From the NCBI RefSeq assembly GCF_001652265.1, contig NZ_LWBS01000109.1:310001-374000 (forward strand): a DNA stretch of 64,000 nt, read 5' to 3'. Positions 8,519 through 17,835 of this stretch are shown here, in pieces. The translations under genes were made by a program, and so were the position numbers. The notes under the pieces were generated by a model, which searched no databases, was not told the DNA's origin, and saw only the letters and a list, made by a program, of their open reading frames with translations. How positions within the stretch are numbered: position 1 is the first letter of the stretch; every line of letters begins with the position of its first letter. The DNA is from Rhizobium leguminosarum (GTDB taxonomy: Bacteria; Pseudomonadota; Alphaproteobacteria; Rhizobiales; Rhizobiaceae).

Positions 8519-9691
8519 CTATTTGTAGGGATCTGCCGCATCACGCAAGCCGTCTCCCAGAAAGTTGAACGCCAAAATGACAAGAACAACAGGAATGATC
8601 GGATAGAGCAGCCACGGATAGAAGGCGATGACACTGACGCTTTTTGCCTCGGTCAGCAGAATGCCCCAGCTGGTGATCGGCGGACGAAGGCCGAGGCCGA
8701 GGAAGGAGAGCGCGGTCTCTCCAAGGATCATGCCGGGGATTGAAATCGTCGCCGAAGCAATGAGATGCGACATGAAACCCGGCACCAGATGCCGGCCGAT
8801 GATGCGCGGCGTGCTCGCACCCATCAGCTGTGCGGCCTGGACATAATCCTCCTCGCGCAGCGCCAGGAGCTTGGAGCGCACGGCACGCGCGAGCCCCGTC
8901 CAGTCGATGATGCCGAGGATGACGGTGATGCCGAAATAGATGACGATCGGGCTCCAGGTCACCGGCATGATGGCGGCCAGCGCCATCCACAGCGGCAGGC
9001 TCGGCAGCGATTGCAGCACTTCGATCAGGCGCTGGACGATGAGATCGAAAATGCCGCCGCGATAACCGGCAAGGCCGCCGATGACGATGCCGAGCACGAA
9101 GCTGATCGAAATGCCGATCAGACCGATCGTCAGCGATATCCGCGCGCCGTAGAGGATGCGCGACAGCACGTCGCGGCCGAGCCGGTCGGTGCCGAGCAGG
9201 AACATCTGGCCGCCGATCGCCGGGCAGACGAGATGATAGTTCGAGGCGACAACGCCCCAGAATTTATAGGCATCGCCGCGGCAGAAGAAACGGATCGGCT
9301 GCACGTCGTTCGTCTTGTCGGTATAGACCCGGTGCAGCGTGTCGATATCGAGCGTCATGCTGCGGCCATAGACGAAGGGACCGACGAAGCTGCCCTTGTC
9401 GAAGAAGTGGATTGTTTGCGGCGGCGCATGGATGAAATCGACATTGCGCGTGTGCAGGCCATAAGGCGCCAGGAACTCGACGATCAGGATCATCAGGTAG
9501 ACGGCGGCGAGAAAGATGCCGGAGATCAAGGCCAGCTTGTGCTGCTTGAACTTCCACCACATCAGCTGCTTTTGTGAGGCGAGATGGATGCGCGATTGCG
9601 CCGACGTCATGCTTTCGGTCGCATGCGGATCGAAAGGCGCGGTCGAGACGTAGTGCGGAAGCGGGGCGCCGGGTGCGGGAAGGGGCGACAT
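8519..9691 (-). CDS. Oligopeptide-type ABC transporter permease (OppC-like)
   Basis: 390 residues. After a 50-residue cytoplasmic N-terminus (MWWKFKQHKLALISG) there is a first membrane helix, a large periplasmic loop (about residues 75-175), and then five helices. The EAA loop is present as AAQLMGASTPRIIGRHLVPG, the contact with the ATPase. TDRLGRDVLSRILYGARISL is the hallmark segment of DppC/OppC permeases. The start is taken at 9691, where ATG overlaps the preceding permease stop (TAATG). The reading frame stays open further upstream, but that part is out of phase with the OppB gene that occupies it. It pairs with OppB (9691-10689). Confidence 0.93.
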   Translation of the reverse strand: MSPLPAPGAPLPHYVSTAPFDPHATESMTSAQSRIHLASQKQLMWWKFKQHKLALISGIFLAAVYLMILIVEFLAPYGLHTRNVDFIHAPPQTIHFFDKGSFVGPFVYGRSMTLDIDTLHRVYTDKTNDVQPIRFFCRGDAYKFWGVVASNYHLVCPAIGGQMFLLGTDRLGRDVLSRILYGARISLTIGLIGISISFVLGIVIGGLAGYRGGIFDLIVQRLIEVLQSLPSLPLWMALAAIMPVTWSPIVIYFGITVILGIIDWTGLARAVRSKLLALREEDYVQAAQLMGASTPRIIGRHLVPGFMSHLIASATISIPGMILGETALSFLGLGLRPPITSWGILLTEAKSVSVIAFYPWLLYPIIPVVLVILAFNFLGDGLRDAADPYK

Positions 9692-10689
9692 TATTTGGTG
9701 CTCCTGCCTTGCAGACGGATGCGGGGATCGAGGAAGCCGAGCGCGATGTCCGAGATCAGCACCCCGATGACGTTGAGGAAGGCCAGGAACATCAGGAAGG
9801 AGCCGGCAAGATACATGTCCTGGCTCTGTAGCGCCTTGATGAGCATCGGCCCCGTCGTCTCCAGCGACAGCACGATCGCGACGATCTCGGCGCCCGAGAT
9901 GATCGACGGCAGGATCGAGCCGATATCGGCGACGAAGAAGTTGAGCGCCATGCGCAGCGGGTATTTGATCAGCGCCTTCAGCGGTGGCAGACCCTTGGCG
10001 CGGGCGGTGACGACATACTGCTTCTGCATCTCGTCGAGCAGGTTGGCGCGCAGCCGCCGGATCATGCCGGCCGTGCCGGCCGTGCCGACGATGATGACGG
10101 GGATCCACAGATGGGCGAGGATCGACTGCGCCTTCGCCCAGCTCATCGGCGCCGAGATATATTGCTGGTCCATCAGATGGCCGATCGAGATGCCGAACCA
10201 GATATTGGCGAAATACATCAGGATCAGCGCCAGCATGAAGTTCGGAATGGCGATGCCCATCAGGCCGAGGAAGGTCAGCCCGTAATCACCCCAGCTGTAC
10301 TGGTGCGTGGCCGAATAGATGCCGATCGGAAAGGCGATCAGCCAGGTGAGCAGGATCGTCGTGAACGAGACGAGGATCGTCAGCCACAGACGATCGCCGA
10401 CCACGTCGGAGACCGGCAGCTGGTATTCGAAGGAATAGCCGAAATCGCCGTGCAGCATGCCGCCGACCCAGTAGAAATAGCGCACGATCTCCGGCTTGTC
10501 GAAGCCGTATTGCTGGCGCATCTCCTCGATTTCCTGGAGGTTGGCGGTCTCGCCGGAGGCGCGCAGTTCGGCGATCTGGCTCTCGAAGAAGTCGCCCGGC
10601 GGCAGCTCGATGATGGTGAAGACCAGCGCCGAAATGACGAAGAGCGTCGGCACCATGGCGGCGATGCGCCAAAGAATGTATCTGAGCAC
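9691..10689 (-). CDS. Oligopeptide-type ABC transporter permease (OppB-like)
   Basis: 332 residues with six predicted membrane helices. The first is YILWRIAAMVPTLFVISALVF, followed by IELPPGDFF, which is typical of the DppB/OppB N-terminus. The EAA loop reads VTARAKGLPPLKALIKYPLR. The start is GTG at 10689, with AAGGAGG eight bases upstream inside the end of the binding-protein gene. The gap to that gene is 3 bp. The protein forms the membrane channel with the 8519-9691 permease. A 50-residue segment after helix 1 (residues about 40-90, rich in Glu and Gln) is longer than in E. coli DppB, as in the YejB-like branch. Confidence 0.93.
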   Translation of the reverse strand: MLRYILWRIAAMVPTLFVISALVFTIIELPPGDFFESQIAELRASGETANLQEIEEMRQQYGFDKPEIVRYFYWVGGMLHGDFGYSFEYQLPVSDVVGDRLWLTILVSFTTILLTWLIAFPIGIYSATHQYSWGDYGLTFLGLMGIAIPNFMLALILMYFANIWFGISIGHLMDQQYISAPMSWAKAQSILAHLWIPVIIVGTAGTAGMIRRLRANLLDEMQKQYVVTARAKGLPPLKALIKYPLRMALNFFVADIGSILPSIISGAEIVAIVLSLETTGPMLIKALQSQDMYLAGSFLMFLAFLNVIGVLISDIALGFLDPRIRLQGRSTK

Positions 10690-10692
10690 GCC

Positions 10693-12600
10693 TCAGGCCT
10701 CCTTGTACCAGAATGCATCCGGCATATAGACGCCGAGATAGGAGGTGGGATCGAAGCCGTAGAGCGCTCTCTCCGGCAGGTTCTGCAGCTTGGCGGCGCG
10801 AAGGATCGGCTGCAGCGTGCTGTTGATGAGGCCGATCGAGAACACCTGCTGCGTATAGAGCGACAGCATCTTGTGCCAGATCACCTGGCGCTCCTCAAAT
10901 TTCGCCGTCGAGCCCCATTGGTTGAGCAGGTCGACCAGTTCGGCGGCCTCCGGCAGGTCGGGCGCGACGCCCTCCTGGCCGGCGGAGAGGTAATGCATGC
11001 CCCAGAGCGGCCATTGCAGCTGATCGTCGAGCGTCGGCGCAAGGCCCGAGGGTGACATGTCGGCCGTCGGCACGCCATTGTCGAGGCCATACCAGATCGA
11101 CATCATGATCGAACCGCTCATGGCGCGGTTGCGGAAGACATCGCGCTGCGAAGTGCGGGTATAGAGCGCAAGGCCGATATTCGCCCAATGGTCGTGCACC
11201 AGCTCCAGCACGTCGGTGTCGAGATTGCTCTCGCCGGCGGTCTCGACGGTGATCTCGGCGCGCCGCCCGTCGGGCAGCAGCCGGATGCCGTCGTCGTCGC
11301 GTTTGGTCAAGCCAAGCTCGTCGAGCAGGCGGTTGGCCTCGTCGGGGTCGAACTTGACGAAGGCGTCGGCATATTCCTGCTTGAAGAGCGGGCTGTCGGG
11401 CAGGACGGTGTCGGCGCTTGGCGTGCCGAGGCCGTAGAAGGCCACCATGTTGACCTCGTGCCGGTCGACCGCCAGCGACAGAGCGCGGCGCAGGCGCACG
11501 TCGCGGAAGAGGCCGCGCCACACTTCGTCGGCACAGTTGAGGTTCGGCAGCAGCGTGATGCGCGAGCCGCGCGCGAGCTTCCAGAGATTGACCTTCACGG
11601 GGAAGCGCTTCTCGGCCTCTTTCAGGAAGGTGTAGTCGTTGAAATCGATGCCGGTCGCCTGCAGGTCGGCTTCGCCTGCACCCGCCTTGGCGGCGATAAT
11701 CGACGATGAGGAGACGTTGAGGATGAAACGGTCGAGATAGGGAAGCTGCCTGCCGGTCTCGTCGATGCGGTGGAAGAACGGGTTGCGCTCGAAGACGAAC
11801 TGCTCGGACGGCAGCGGCGTCGTATTGCGCCAGGGATCGAGCGTCGGCAGGTTCGGATTTTCCGGACGATAGGAACGCGCCATCTTGATGTGCAGATCCT
11901 GCCATTTCTTGACGCGGTAGGTCTTCATCAGCTCGTCCATCTTCGCCTGGTCCGGCTGGAATTTCTTGTGGAACTGCTTGAGATAATGACCAGGGCCGAA
12001 GATGACGAGCGGCTGTGGGCCTGCCAATGACGGCAGGAACATCGGGTTGGGTTTTTCCCAGGTGTAGCGCACGGTCAGCGCATCGAGCATCTCGAAGCGC
12101 GGCAGGCTGCCGTGCGGACGAAGCTCCAGCGCGCCGCCGCCGGGTGTCAGCTTGTCGTTCAGGATGACGTCTTCCCACCAGTAGCGGAAATCGTCGGCCG
12201 TGAACGGCTGGCCGTCGGACCATTTATGGCCCTCGCGCAGCGTGAAGGTGAAGACCGTGTCTTCCTCGGACTGGAAGGCGGCCAGGATATCCGGCTGGAA
12301 CTGCAGGTGCTTGTTATAGCCGACCAGGCGCGCATAGCCGTAGATCGTCATGAAGCGGATATCGCGCTGGCCGCCGATGATGGTGCGCACCGTGCCGCCA
12401 TAGGCACCGGGTTCCAGCCCCATTTCCTTCAGGTTGACGATGCGCGGGCGGGCGGGAATGCGCTCGGCCATCGGCGGCAGGCTGCCTGATGTCAGCCGCT
12501 CCTTCAGGAATTCCGGTTCGGCGGCTTGTTGCGCCCTCACCACTGCGGGCGCGATCGCCGCACCGACGAGGCCGCCAAGGAATATGCGACGCGTCACCAT
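10693..12600 (-). CDS. Periplasmic substrate-binding protein of a peptide-type ABC importer
   Basis: 635 residues, family 5 solute-binding protein (SBP_bac_5). The N-terminus TRRIFLGGLVGAAIAPAVVRAQ is a signal peptide with twin arginines and an ARAQ-like cleavage site, so Tat export is possible. Typical family segments follow: LREGHKWSDGQPFTADDFRYWWED, then VRLRRALSLAVDRHEVN and ending HKMLSLYTQQVFSIG. It is longer than DppA/OppA (about 535-545 aa). Its ATG overlaps the stop of the upstream ATPase gene by one base (TGATG). The substrate may be a peptide, a modified sugar or an opine-like compound; the sequence does not decide it. Confidence 0.9.
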   Translation of the reverse strand: MVTRRIFLGGLVGAAIAPAVVRAQQAAEPEFLKERLTSGSLPPMAERIPARPRIVNLKEMGLEPGAYGGTVRTIIGGQRDIRFMTIYGYARLVGYNKHLQFQPDILAAFQSEEDTVFTFTLREGHKWSDGQPFTADDFRYWWEDVILNDKLTPGGGALELRPHGSLPRFEMLDALTVRYTWEKPNPMFLPSLAGPQPLVIFGPGHYLKQFHKKFQPDQAKMDELMKTYRVKKWQDLHIKMARSYRPENPNLPTLDPWRNTTPLPSEQFVFERNPFFHRIDETGRQLPYLDRFILNVSSSSIIAAKAGAGEADLQATGIDFNDYTFLKEAEKRFPVKVNLWKLARGSRITLLPNLNCADEVWRGLFRDVRLRRALSLAVDRHEVNMVAFYGLGTPSADTVLPDSPLFKQEYADAFVKFDPDEANRLLDELGLTKRDDDGIRLLPDGRRAEITVETAGESNLDTDVLELVHDHWANIGLALYTRTSQRDVFRNRAMSGSIMMSIWYGLDNGVPTADMSPSGLAPTLDDQLQWPLWGMHYLSAGQEGVAPDLPEAAELVDLLNQWGSTAKFEERQVIWHKMLSLYTQQVFSIGLINSTLQPILRAAKLQNLPERALYGFDPTSYLGVYMPDAFWYKEA

Positions 12601-14489
12601 CAGCGCAACTCCTTGGCATCGGCGCCCTTGCGGGCGCGCACCAGATGGCCGTCGCCGAGGTCGGCATAGGCGAGTTCGGAAGCGTCGTCATGCTCGGCGG
12701 TGAAGGTCACGCCCCAGTTCTGCTTGTCGGCGGCGCCGTTTTCCCTGAGCGCCTTGAAATCGAGCGGCCGGTCGAGATCGGGGAATGGGACGGCGGCGAG
12801 CAGCGATTTCGTATAGGGGTGCACCGGATCGCGCAGGATGATCTCGCGCGGCGCGATCTCGACGATGCGGCCCTTGCACATCACCGCGATGCGGTCGGCC
12901 ATGTAATCGACGACGGCGAGATTGTGCGAAATGAAGAGATAGGTAAGCCCCAGCTCCTTCTGCAGGTCCTTCAACAAGTTGAGGATCTGCGCCTGCACGG
13001 AGACGTCGAGGGCCGAAACCGGCTCGTCGAGGATGACGAGCTTCGGGCCGAGCGCGAGAGCCCGCGCAATACCGATGCGCTGGCGCTGGCCGCCCGAAAA
13101 ACTGTGCGGGTAGCGGCTGAGATAGCGTTTGTCGAGGCCGATTGCCGCCATCAACCCCTCGACCTTGCGCTTGCGCTCGTCACTGTCGCCGCGGTCATGG
13201 ATCTCGAGCGGTTCACTCAGGATGTTGCGCACCGTCATGCGCGGCGAGAGCGAGGAGACCGGATCCTGGAACACCATCTGGATCTTGGTCCGCATGTCCT
13301 GCAGTTCGGAGCCTTTGACGGAGAGAACATCGACGACCTCCTTGCCGTCGTTGAACACCACCGCGCCGCTGTCCGGCGTGATGGCGCGCATCAGGATCTT
13401 GCTGAGCGTCGTCTTGCCGCAGCCGGACTCCCCGACAAGGCCAAGACATTCGCCCCGGCGGATGTCGAAGCTGACGTCGTCGACGGCGCGCAGGACGGTG
13501 GCTTCGTGCTTACCGAAGAAACTGCGCTTGCGCGTCTTGTAGGTCTTCGAGAGATTGGCGACGGAAAGCAGGATGCCCGGCGTCTCTGCCTGGAGCGGCT
13601 TCTTCTTGCCGACGAGGGACTCGAGATTGACCGTTACCTCGCGCAGCGCTTTCAGCCGCTCGCCGGGTTTCATGTCGAAATGCGGTACGGCGGCCATCAG
13701 GCCTTTGAGATAAGGATGTTGCGGATTGCGGAAGATAGCCTCGACGGGTCCCGCTTCCATGATCTCGCCGTGATAGATGACGACCACCTCGTCGGCCATG
13801 TTGGCGACGATGCCGAGATCGTGGGTGATGAGCAGCACCGCCATGCCGAGCTTGGCCTGCAGCTCGCGGAGCAGTTCCAGTATCTGCGCCTGGATCGTTA
13901 CGTCGAGCGCCGTCGTCGGCTCGTCGGCGATCAACAGAGCCGGCTTGCAGATCAGCGCCATGGCGATCATCGCCCGCTGGCGCATGCCGCCGGACAGTTC
14001 GAACGGATACATGTCGTAAGTGCGGTGGGGGTTGGAAAAGCCGACCAGGCCGAGCATCTCCTCGGTCCTTTCACGGGCTTCCTGCTTGTCGACCTCGGTA
14101 TGGATCAGCAGCACTTCGCTGATCTGATTGCCGATCGTATGCAGCGGCGAGAGCGAGGTCATCGGCTCCTGGAAGATCGTCGCCATGCGCCGGCCGCGCA
14201 GGTCGCGCATTTCCTCGCTGTCGCGCGGAAAGGACAGGATATCGGTCGTGCTGCCGTCGAGCGGATCGGTGAAGAGGATACGGCCGGAGGCCTTGGCCGG
14301 ATTGGGCAGGATGCCCATGACCGACTGGCTGATCACCGATTTTCCGGAGCCGGATTCGCCGACCAGAGCGGTGACTTTGCCGGGAAGGATGCGAAGATTG
14401 GCTTCTTTTACGACGCGTAACCGGTCACCGAAAACCGAGAAGGAGACGTCGAGATTTTCAATACGCAACAGATCGGCTGCAGACGCCAT
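12600..14489 (-). CDS. Fused dual ATPase subunit of the peptide-type ABC importer
   Basis: 629 residues with two complete ATP-binding cassettes, equivalent to DppD and DppF in one chain. Cassette 1 has Walker A GESGSGKS, signature [13 protein letters not shown] and Walker [13 protein letters not shown]. Cassette 2 (from about residue 315) has Walker [10 protein letters not shown], signature [13 protein letters not shown] and Walker [13 protein letters not shown]. Each cassette ends with the oligopeptide/dipeptide C-terminal extension ([16 protein letters not shown] and [16 protein letters not shown]). The layout resembles YejF/GsiA. It is the first gene of the run ATPase, binding protein, OppB and OppC, all touching or overlapping, so one operon is nearly certain. 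Confidence 0.95.
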   Translation of the reverse strand: MASAADLLRIENLDVSFSVFGDRLRVVKEANLRILPGKVTALVGESGSGKSVISQSVMGILPNPAKASGRILFTDPLDGSTTDILSFPRDSEEMRDLRGRRMATIFQEPMTSLSPLHTIGNQISEVLLIHTEVDKQEARERTEEMLGLVGFSNPHRTYDMYPFELSGGMRQRAMIAMALICKPALLIADEPTTALDVTIQAQILELLRELQAKLGMAVLLITHDLGIVANMADEVVVIYHGEIMEAGPVEAIFRNPQHPYLKGLMAAVPHFDMKPGERLKALREVTVNLESLVGKKKPLQAETPGILLSVANLSKTYKTRKRSFFGKHEATVLRAVDDVSFDIRRGECLGLVGESGCGKTTLSKILMRAITPDSGAVVFNDGKEVVDVLSVKGSELQDMRTKIQMVFQDPVSSLSPRMTVRNILSEPLEIHDRGDSDERKRKVEGLMAAIGLDKRYLSRYPHSFSGGQRQRIGIARALALGPKLVILDEPVSALDVSVQAQILNLLKDLQKELGLTYLFISHNLAVVDYMADRIAVMCKGRIVEIAPREIILRDPVHPYTKSLLAAVPFPDLDRPLDFKALRENGAADKQNWGVTFTAEHDDASELAYADLGDGHLVRARKGADAKELR

Positions 14490-14644
14490 ACCAATGAAAT
14501 TCCCCAGTCTTCTATGTTCCCGTTAAGGCACACTATCGTACCGCAAACGGGGTGTCTAGCTGATGACAATCATAGAAAAACCGCTGCCCCCCGCCGAAGT
14601 TCCCCCGGGCGAGATGCGCAGATTATGACAGGGGTTCTAAGCTC

Positions 14645-15988
14645 TTACTGGATGAATTTCTCCATGCTGGTGCGCTTCACCTGTTTCTTGGCGTCGCGAT
14701 GTAGGAGAATGACCTGCTCGGCTTCTGAAAGTCCGTTCTGCACGGCCTCGCGGAAGCTTTCGTCGACATTGATTGCGGGCGCCGGCGCGCGCGGCTGCAG
14801 CACCGTCACCTTCTGGCGGACGCCGCGCAGCTTCTCCTCGCCGAGCGTCGTCCATTCGCCGCCGCAATAACCGGCGAAGGCCTGGCTGGCGACGACCTCG
14901 CGGCCGTATTTCTTCGTCAGGATCTGCAGACGTTGGACCTCGTTGACCGCTGAGCCGAAGGCGGAGAAGGTCAGGCGGTCCTTGAGGCCGACATTGCCGA
15001 ACATGACGTTGCCGACATGCAGGCCGATGCCGTAGCCGACCCTGGTCAGGCCCTTCTGCTCGCGGTCCCTGTTGAGTTCGGCGACCCGCGCCTGCGCCTG
15101 ATGCACCGCCGAAAGCGCCGCCTCGCAGGCAATCTTCGATGGGTCCTTGTGGCGCCCGCAAGGATAGACGGCGAGAAAGCCATCGCCGAGGAAACTCAGG
15201 ATCTCGCCGCCATTGCGGTTGAAGGGGGCAGCGATCGCGTCGAAGAACTGGTTCAGCGTGTCGATATAGGCCTGCCGGCCTTCCTTTTCGGCGTATATGG
15301 TGGATTCGCGCATATCGCCCATGACGAGGGCTGCGCGGATCGTCTCACCGTCGCCGCGGCGGATCTGGCCGTTCAGCACCCGCTTGCCGGCGTCGCCGCC
15401 GAGATAGGTGGTCAGCATGTTGTTGGCGAGCTTGCCGAGCACCGCCATCTTGGCGGCCACTGCCAGATGGTTCTGCATCCTGAGCAGCGCATCGATCATG
15501 TCGTCGGAAAAACCGTTATGGTTGTCGGTCGACCAGGAGCCCATCATGCCCTGCACCGAACCGTCGCCAAAGGGCTGCACGAAGGCGAGGTAGTCGGTGA
15601 TGCTGTCCTTGCGCAGGTCCTCGAAGATCGGGAATTCGGCCGGGCCTTCTTGGGTCAGCCGGCGGCGGATGTGCTGCAGGTTGTTGTCGAGCAGGTAATA
15701 ATAGGGGCTCTGCAGGAAGCGGTCCGGCTTCTGCCCGGCCGGCATGCGAAAACCTTCGATGGTGACGCCGCTGGCGCGCCGCCAGGTAAAACTCAGCGCA
15801 TCGTAGAGCGGATGCAGCATCGAAAAGGTCAGGTGCACGCGCGCGATCGGCAGGCCGGCGGCCGCAAGCCTTTCGCAGAAGCCGCGGACGATGTTTTCAA
15901 GCTCGTCTCCGGCCAGCGAAGAGTTCGTCAGCCATTCAGCGACCCGGTCCAACAGGATGGAGGAGACGCTGGTTTCGATCGTGCTCAT
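14645..15988 (-). CDS. Class III adenylate/guanylate cyclase, soluble
   Basis: About 447 residues from the ATG at 15988; ATGs at 16006 and 16018 are possible alternatives. The N-terminal 220 residues are an uncharacterised sensor-like region (RVHLTFSMLHPLYDAL, then FEDLRKDSITDYLAF). A linker helix and a C-terminal cyclase domain follow. The two metal-binding aspartates lie in ALVMGDMRESTIYA and SFLGDGFLAVY. The transition-state region reads FGSAVNEVQRL, retaining Asn and Arg. There is no membrane segment. In rhizobial relatives this N-terminal domain occurs with stand-alone cyclases of unknown signal. It faces away from the UDP-sugar dehydrogenase gene across a 490-bp gap. It may supply the cyclic nucleotide bound by the 1348-1815 protein, which is speculation. 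Confidence 0.87.
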   Translation of the reverse strand: MSTIETSVSSILLDRVAEWLTNSSLAGDELENIVRGFCERLAAAGLPIARVHLTFSMLHPLYDALSFTWRRASGVTIEGFRMPAGQKPDRFLQSPYYYLLDNNLQHIRRRLTQEGPAEFPIFEDLRKDSITDYLAFVQPFGDGSVQGMMGSWSTDNHNGFSDDMIDALLRMQNHLAVAAKMAVLGKLANNMLTTYLGGDAGKRVLNGQIRRGDGETIRAALVMGDMRESTIYAEKEGRQAYIDTLNQFFDAIAAPFNRNGGEILSFLGDGFLAVYPCGRHKDPSKIACEAALSAVHQAQARVAELNRDREQKGLTRVGYGIGLHVGNVMFGNVGLKDRLTFSAFGSAVNEVQRLQILTKKYGREVVASQAFAGYCGGEWTTLGEEKLRGVRQKVTVLQPRAPAPAINVDESFREAVQNGLSEAEQVILLHRDAKKQVKRTSMEKFIQ

Positions 15989-16482
15989 TCTCGGTATGAT
16001 CCTCATAAGGCACGCCATCCCTAAGAGCCAAAAATTCCCTTGGCCGCCGCATTTTCATGCGCAGGTCACAGGGAAATCAGGATGTACGAGCGGTAATATA
16101 GTGTCAACGGATCTGCCGAAAGCCCGGCAGTGGCGCCCCTCAACTCCCCATATCGGGGGATCGGACGGGTTGTCCTTTCGCAGTGGTTTATTGTCAAAGT
16201 CAAAATAGGGATGCTGCAAATGCGAAACAATGGGAGCTGCAATTTTTTGTGCGCTCAAGTTGCAGCAAACGGCGCGGCCTGGGTCATTTCCGCCACACCC
16301 GGCTAAGGGATTTGGGCATCAATGCCACGCGACATCCCGGCCCAGAAGATCGACGAGAGGGTTAGGTTGAGGGGCAGCCATCGGCGAGAACCGGACGGCC
16401 GTGCCGCCGGAAAGACGAGGAAGATCCGCGCCCGGGTTTAATTTGCCTGGATCATGCATTAGATCAGCCTTCTCTTCCCCGT
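15989..16482. other. Intergenic region between divergent cyclase and UDP-sugar dehydrogenase
   Basis: This 494-bp stretch holds no convincing gene. A small hairpin (TCCCC 16145-16149 with GGGGA 16156-16160) and a G/C-rich segment at 16270-16440 with several short self-complementary parts are visible. The second could be a leader RNA of the dehydrogenase gene, but I cannot match it to a known riboswitch class. Confidence 0.5.
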
Positions 16483-17835
16483 TTGAAAGATCCCGCCTTG
16501 ACCACCTCCATCTTCGATACGCTTTTGCAGAAGATCGAAACCCGCGCGGCCCGCGCCGGCATCATCGGGCTTGGCTATGTCGGCCTGCCGCTGGCGATGG
16601 CGGTGGCGCGCAGCGGCTTTGCGGTCACGGGCTTCGACATCGATCCGGGCAAGATGGTGGCTCTCGATGCTCGCCGCTCCTATATCGACGCGGTGAGCGA
16701 CGAGGCGCTTTCCGCCGAGATCGATGCGGGCCGCTTCAAGGCGACGACCGATTTCGCCGGCCTTGCCGAGTGCGACGTCATCATCATCTGCGTGCCGACG
16801 CCGCTCACCAAGCATCGCGATCCCGACCTTTCCTTCGTCGAGGCGACGTCACGCTCGATCGCCGCGCATTTGCGCCCCGGTCAGCTCGTCGTGCTGGAAT
16901 CGACCACGTATCCCGGCACGACCGATGACGTGGTGAAGGTCATTCTCGAAGGCACCGGGCTGAAATCCGGCTCGGACTTTTTCGTCGGCTTTTCGCCCGA
17001 ACGCGAGGATCCCGGCAACCAGCATTATCATACCGCCACCATCCCGAAGGTCGTCGCCGGCGACGGGCCTGAGGCGCTGGCGCTGATGAAGGCCTTCTAT
17101 GGTGCGGCGGTATCATCCGTCGTTCCGGTCTCTTCGAATGCGACGGCCGAGGCGGTGAAGCTCACCGAAAACATCTTCCGCTCGGTCAACATCGCCCTCG
17201 TCAACGAGCTGAAGACCGTCTATGCGGCGATGGGCATCGACGTCTGGGAAGTGATCGATGCGGCCAAGACCAAGCCCTTCGGCTACATGCCCTTCTACCC
17301 CGGCCCGGGCCTTGGCGGCCATTGCATCCCGATCGATCCCTTCTACCTCACCTGGAAATCGCGCGAATACGAACTGCCGACCCGCTTCATCGAGCTCGCC
17401 GGCGAGATCAATTCGGCCATGCCGCGTTATGTCGTCGGCAAGCTCGCCGAGGCGCTCGACATCCGCGCCGGCAAGGCGCTGAGCCGCAGCAGGGTGCTGG
17501 TGCTCGGGCTCGCCTACAAGAAGAACGTCGCCGATATAAGAGAGAGCCCGTCGCTGCGGCTGATCGAGATCATCGAGGAGCGTGGCGGACGGGCGGATTA
17601 TCACGATCCCTTCGTCGCCGAGATCCCGCCGACGCGCGAATACCAGGCGCTGAGGGGCCGCAAATCGGTGACGCTGACGCCTGATACCATTGCCGGCTAC
17701 GATGCGGTGCTGGTCGCGACCGACCACGACAAGGTGGATTATGCGGCGCTCGCAAAAAACGCCTCGCTGATCATCGACACGCGCAACGTCTTCAACCGGC
17801 TCGGGCTTGCGGCCGATCACGTCATCAAGGCGTGA
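16483..17835 (+). CDS. UDP-sugar 6-dehydrogenase (UDP-GlcNAc/ManNAc type)
   Basis: 450 residues, three-domain UDP-glucose/GDP-mannose dehydrogenase family. The Rossmann motif GIIGLGYVGLPLA is at about 26-38. CVPTPLTKHRDPDLSFV and ESTTYPGTTDD are typical of the WecC/TviB/WbpA branch, which oxidises UDP-N-acetylhexosamines to uronic acids. The catalytic Cys is residue 281 in GGHCIPIDPFYL. The catalytic Lys is in AEAVKLTENIFR, and the C-terminal domain has LGLAYKKNVADIRESPS. The start is probably TTG at 16483, or TTG at 16498; no ATG fits. The 3' end overlaps the convergent DUF3095 gene by 11 bp. It should provide an acidic sugar nucleotide for surface polysaccharide. Confidence 0.92.
   Translation: MKDPALTTSIFDTLLQKIETRAARAGIIGLGYVGLPLAMAVARSGFAVTGFDIDPGKMVALDARRSYIDAVSDEALSAEIDAGRFKATTDFAGLAECDVIIICVPTPLTKHRDPDLSFVEATSRSIAAHLRPGQLVVLESTTYPGTTDDVVKVILEGTGLKSGSDFFVGFSPEREDPGNQHYHTATIPKVVAGDGPEALALMKAFYGAAVSSVVPVSSNATAEAVKLTENIFRSVNIALVNELKTVYAAMGIDVWEVIDAAKTKPFGYMPFYPGPGLGGHCIPIDPFYLTWKSREYELPTRFIELAGEINSAMPRYVVGKLAEALDIRAGKALSRSRVLVLGLAYKKNVADIRESPSLRLIEIIEERGGRADYHDPFVAEIPPTREYQALRGRKSVTLTPDTIAGYDAVLVATDHDKVDYAALAKNASLIIDTRNVFNRLGLAADHVIKA

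Noticed and set aside
16055..16258. 67-codon minus-strand frame in the gap between cyclase and dehydrogenase
   Set aside because: No ribosome binding site, no motif, and the composition looks non-coding.
16270..16440. Structured leader of the UDP-sugar dehydrogenase as a riboswitch
   Set aside because: Short self-complementary parts exist, but I could not match any conserved core of a known class.
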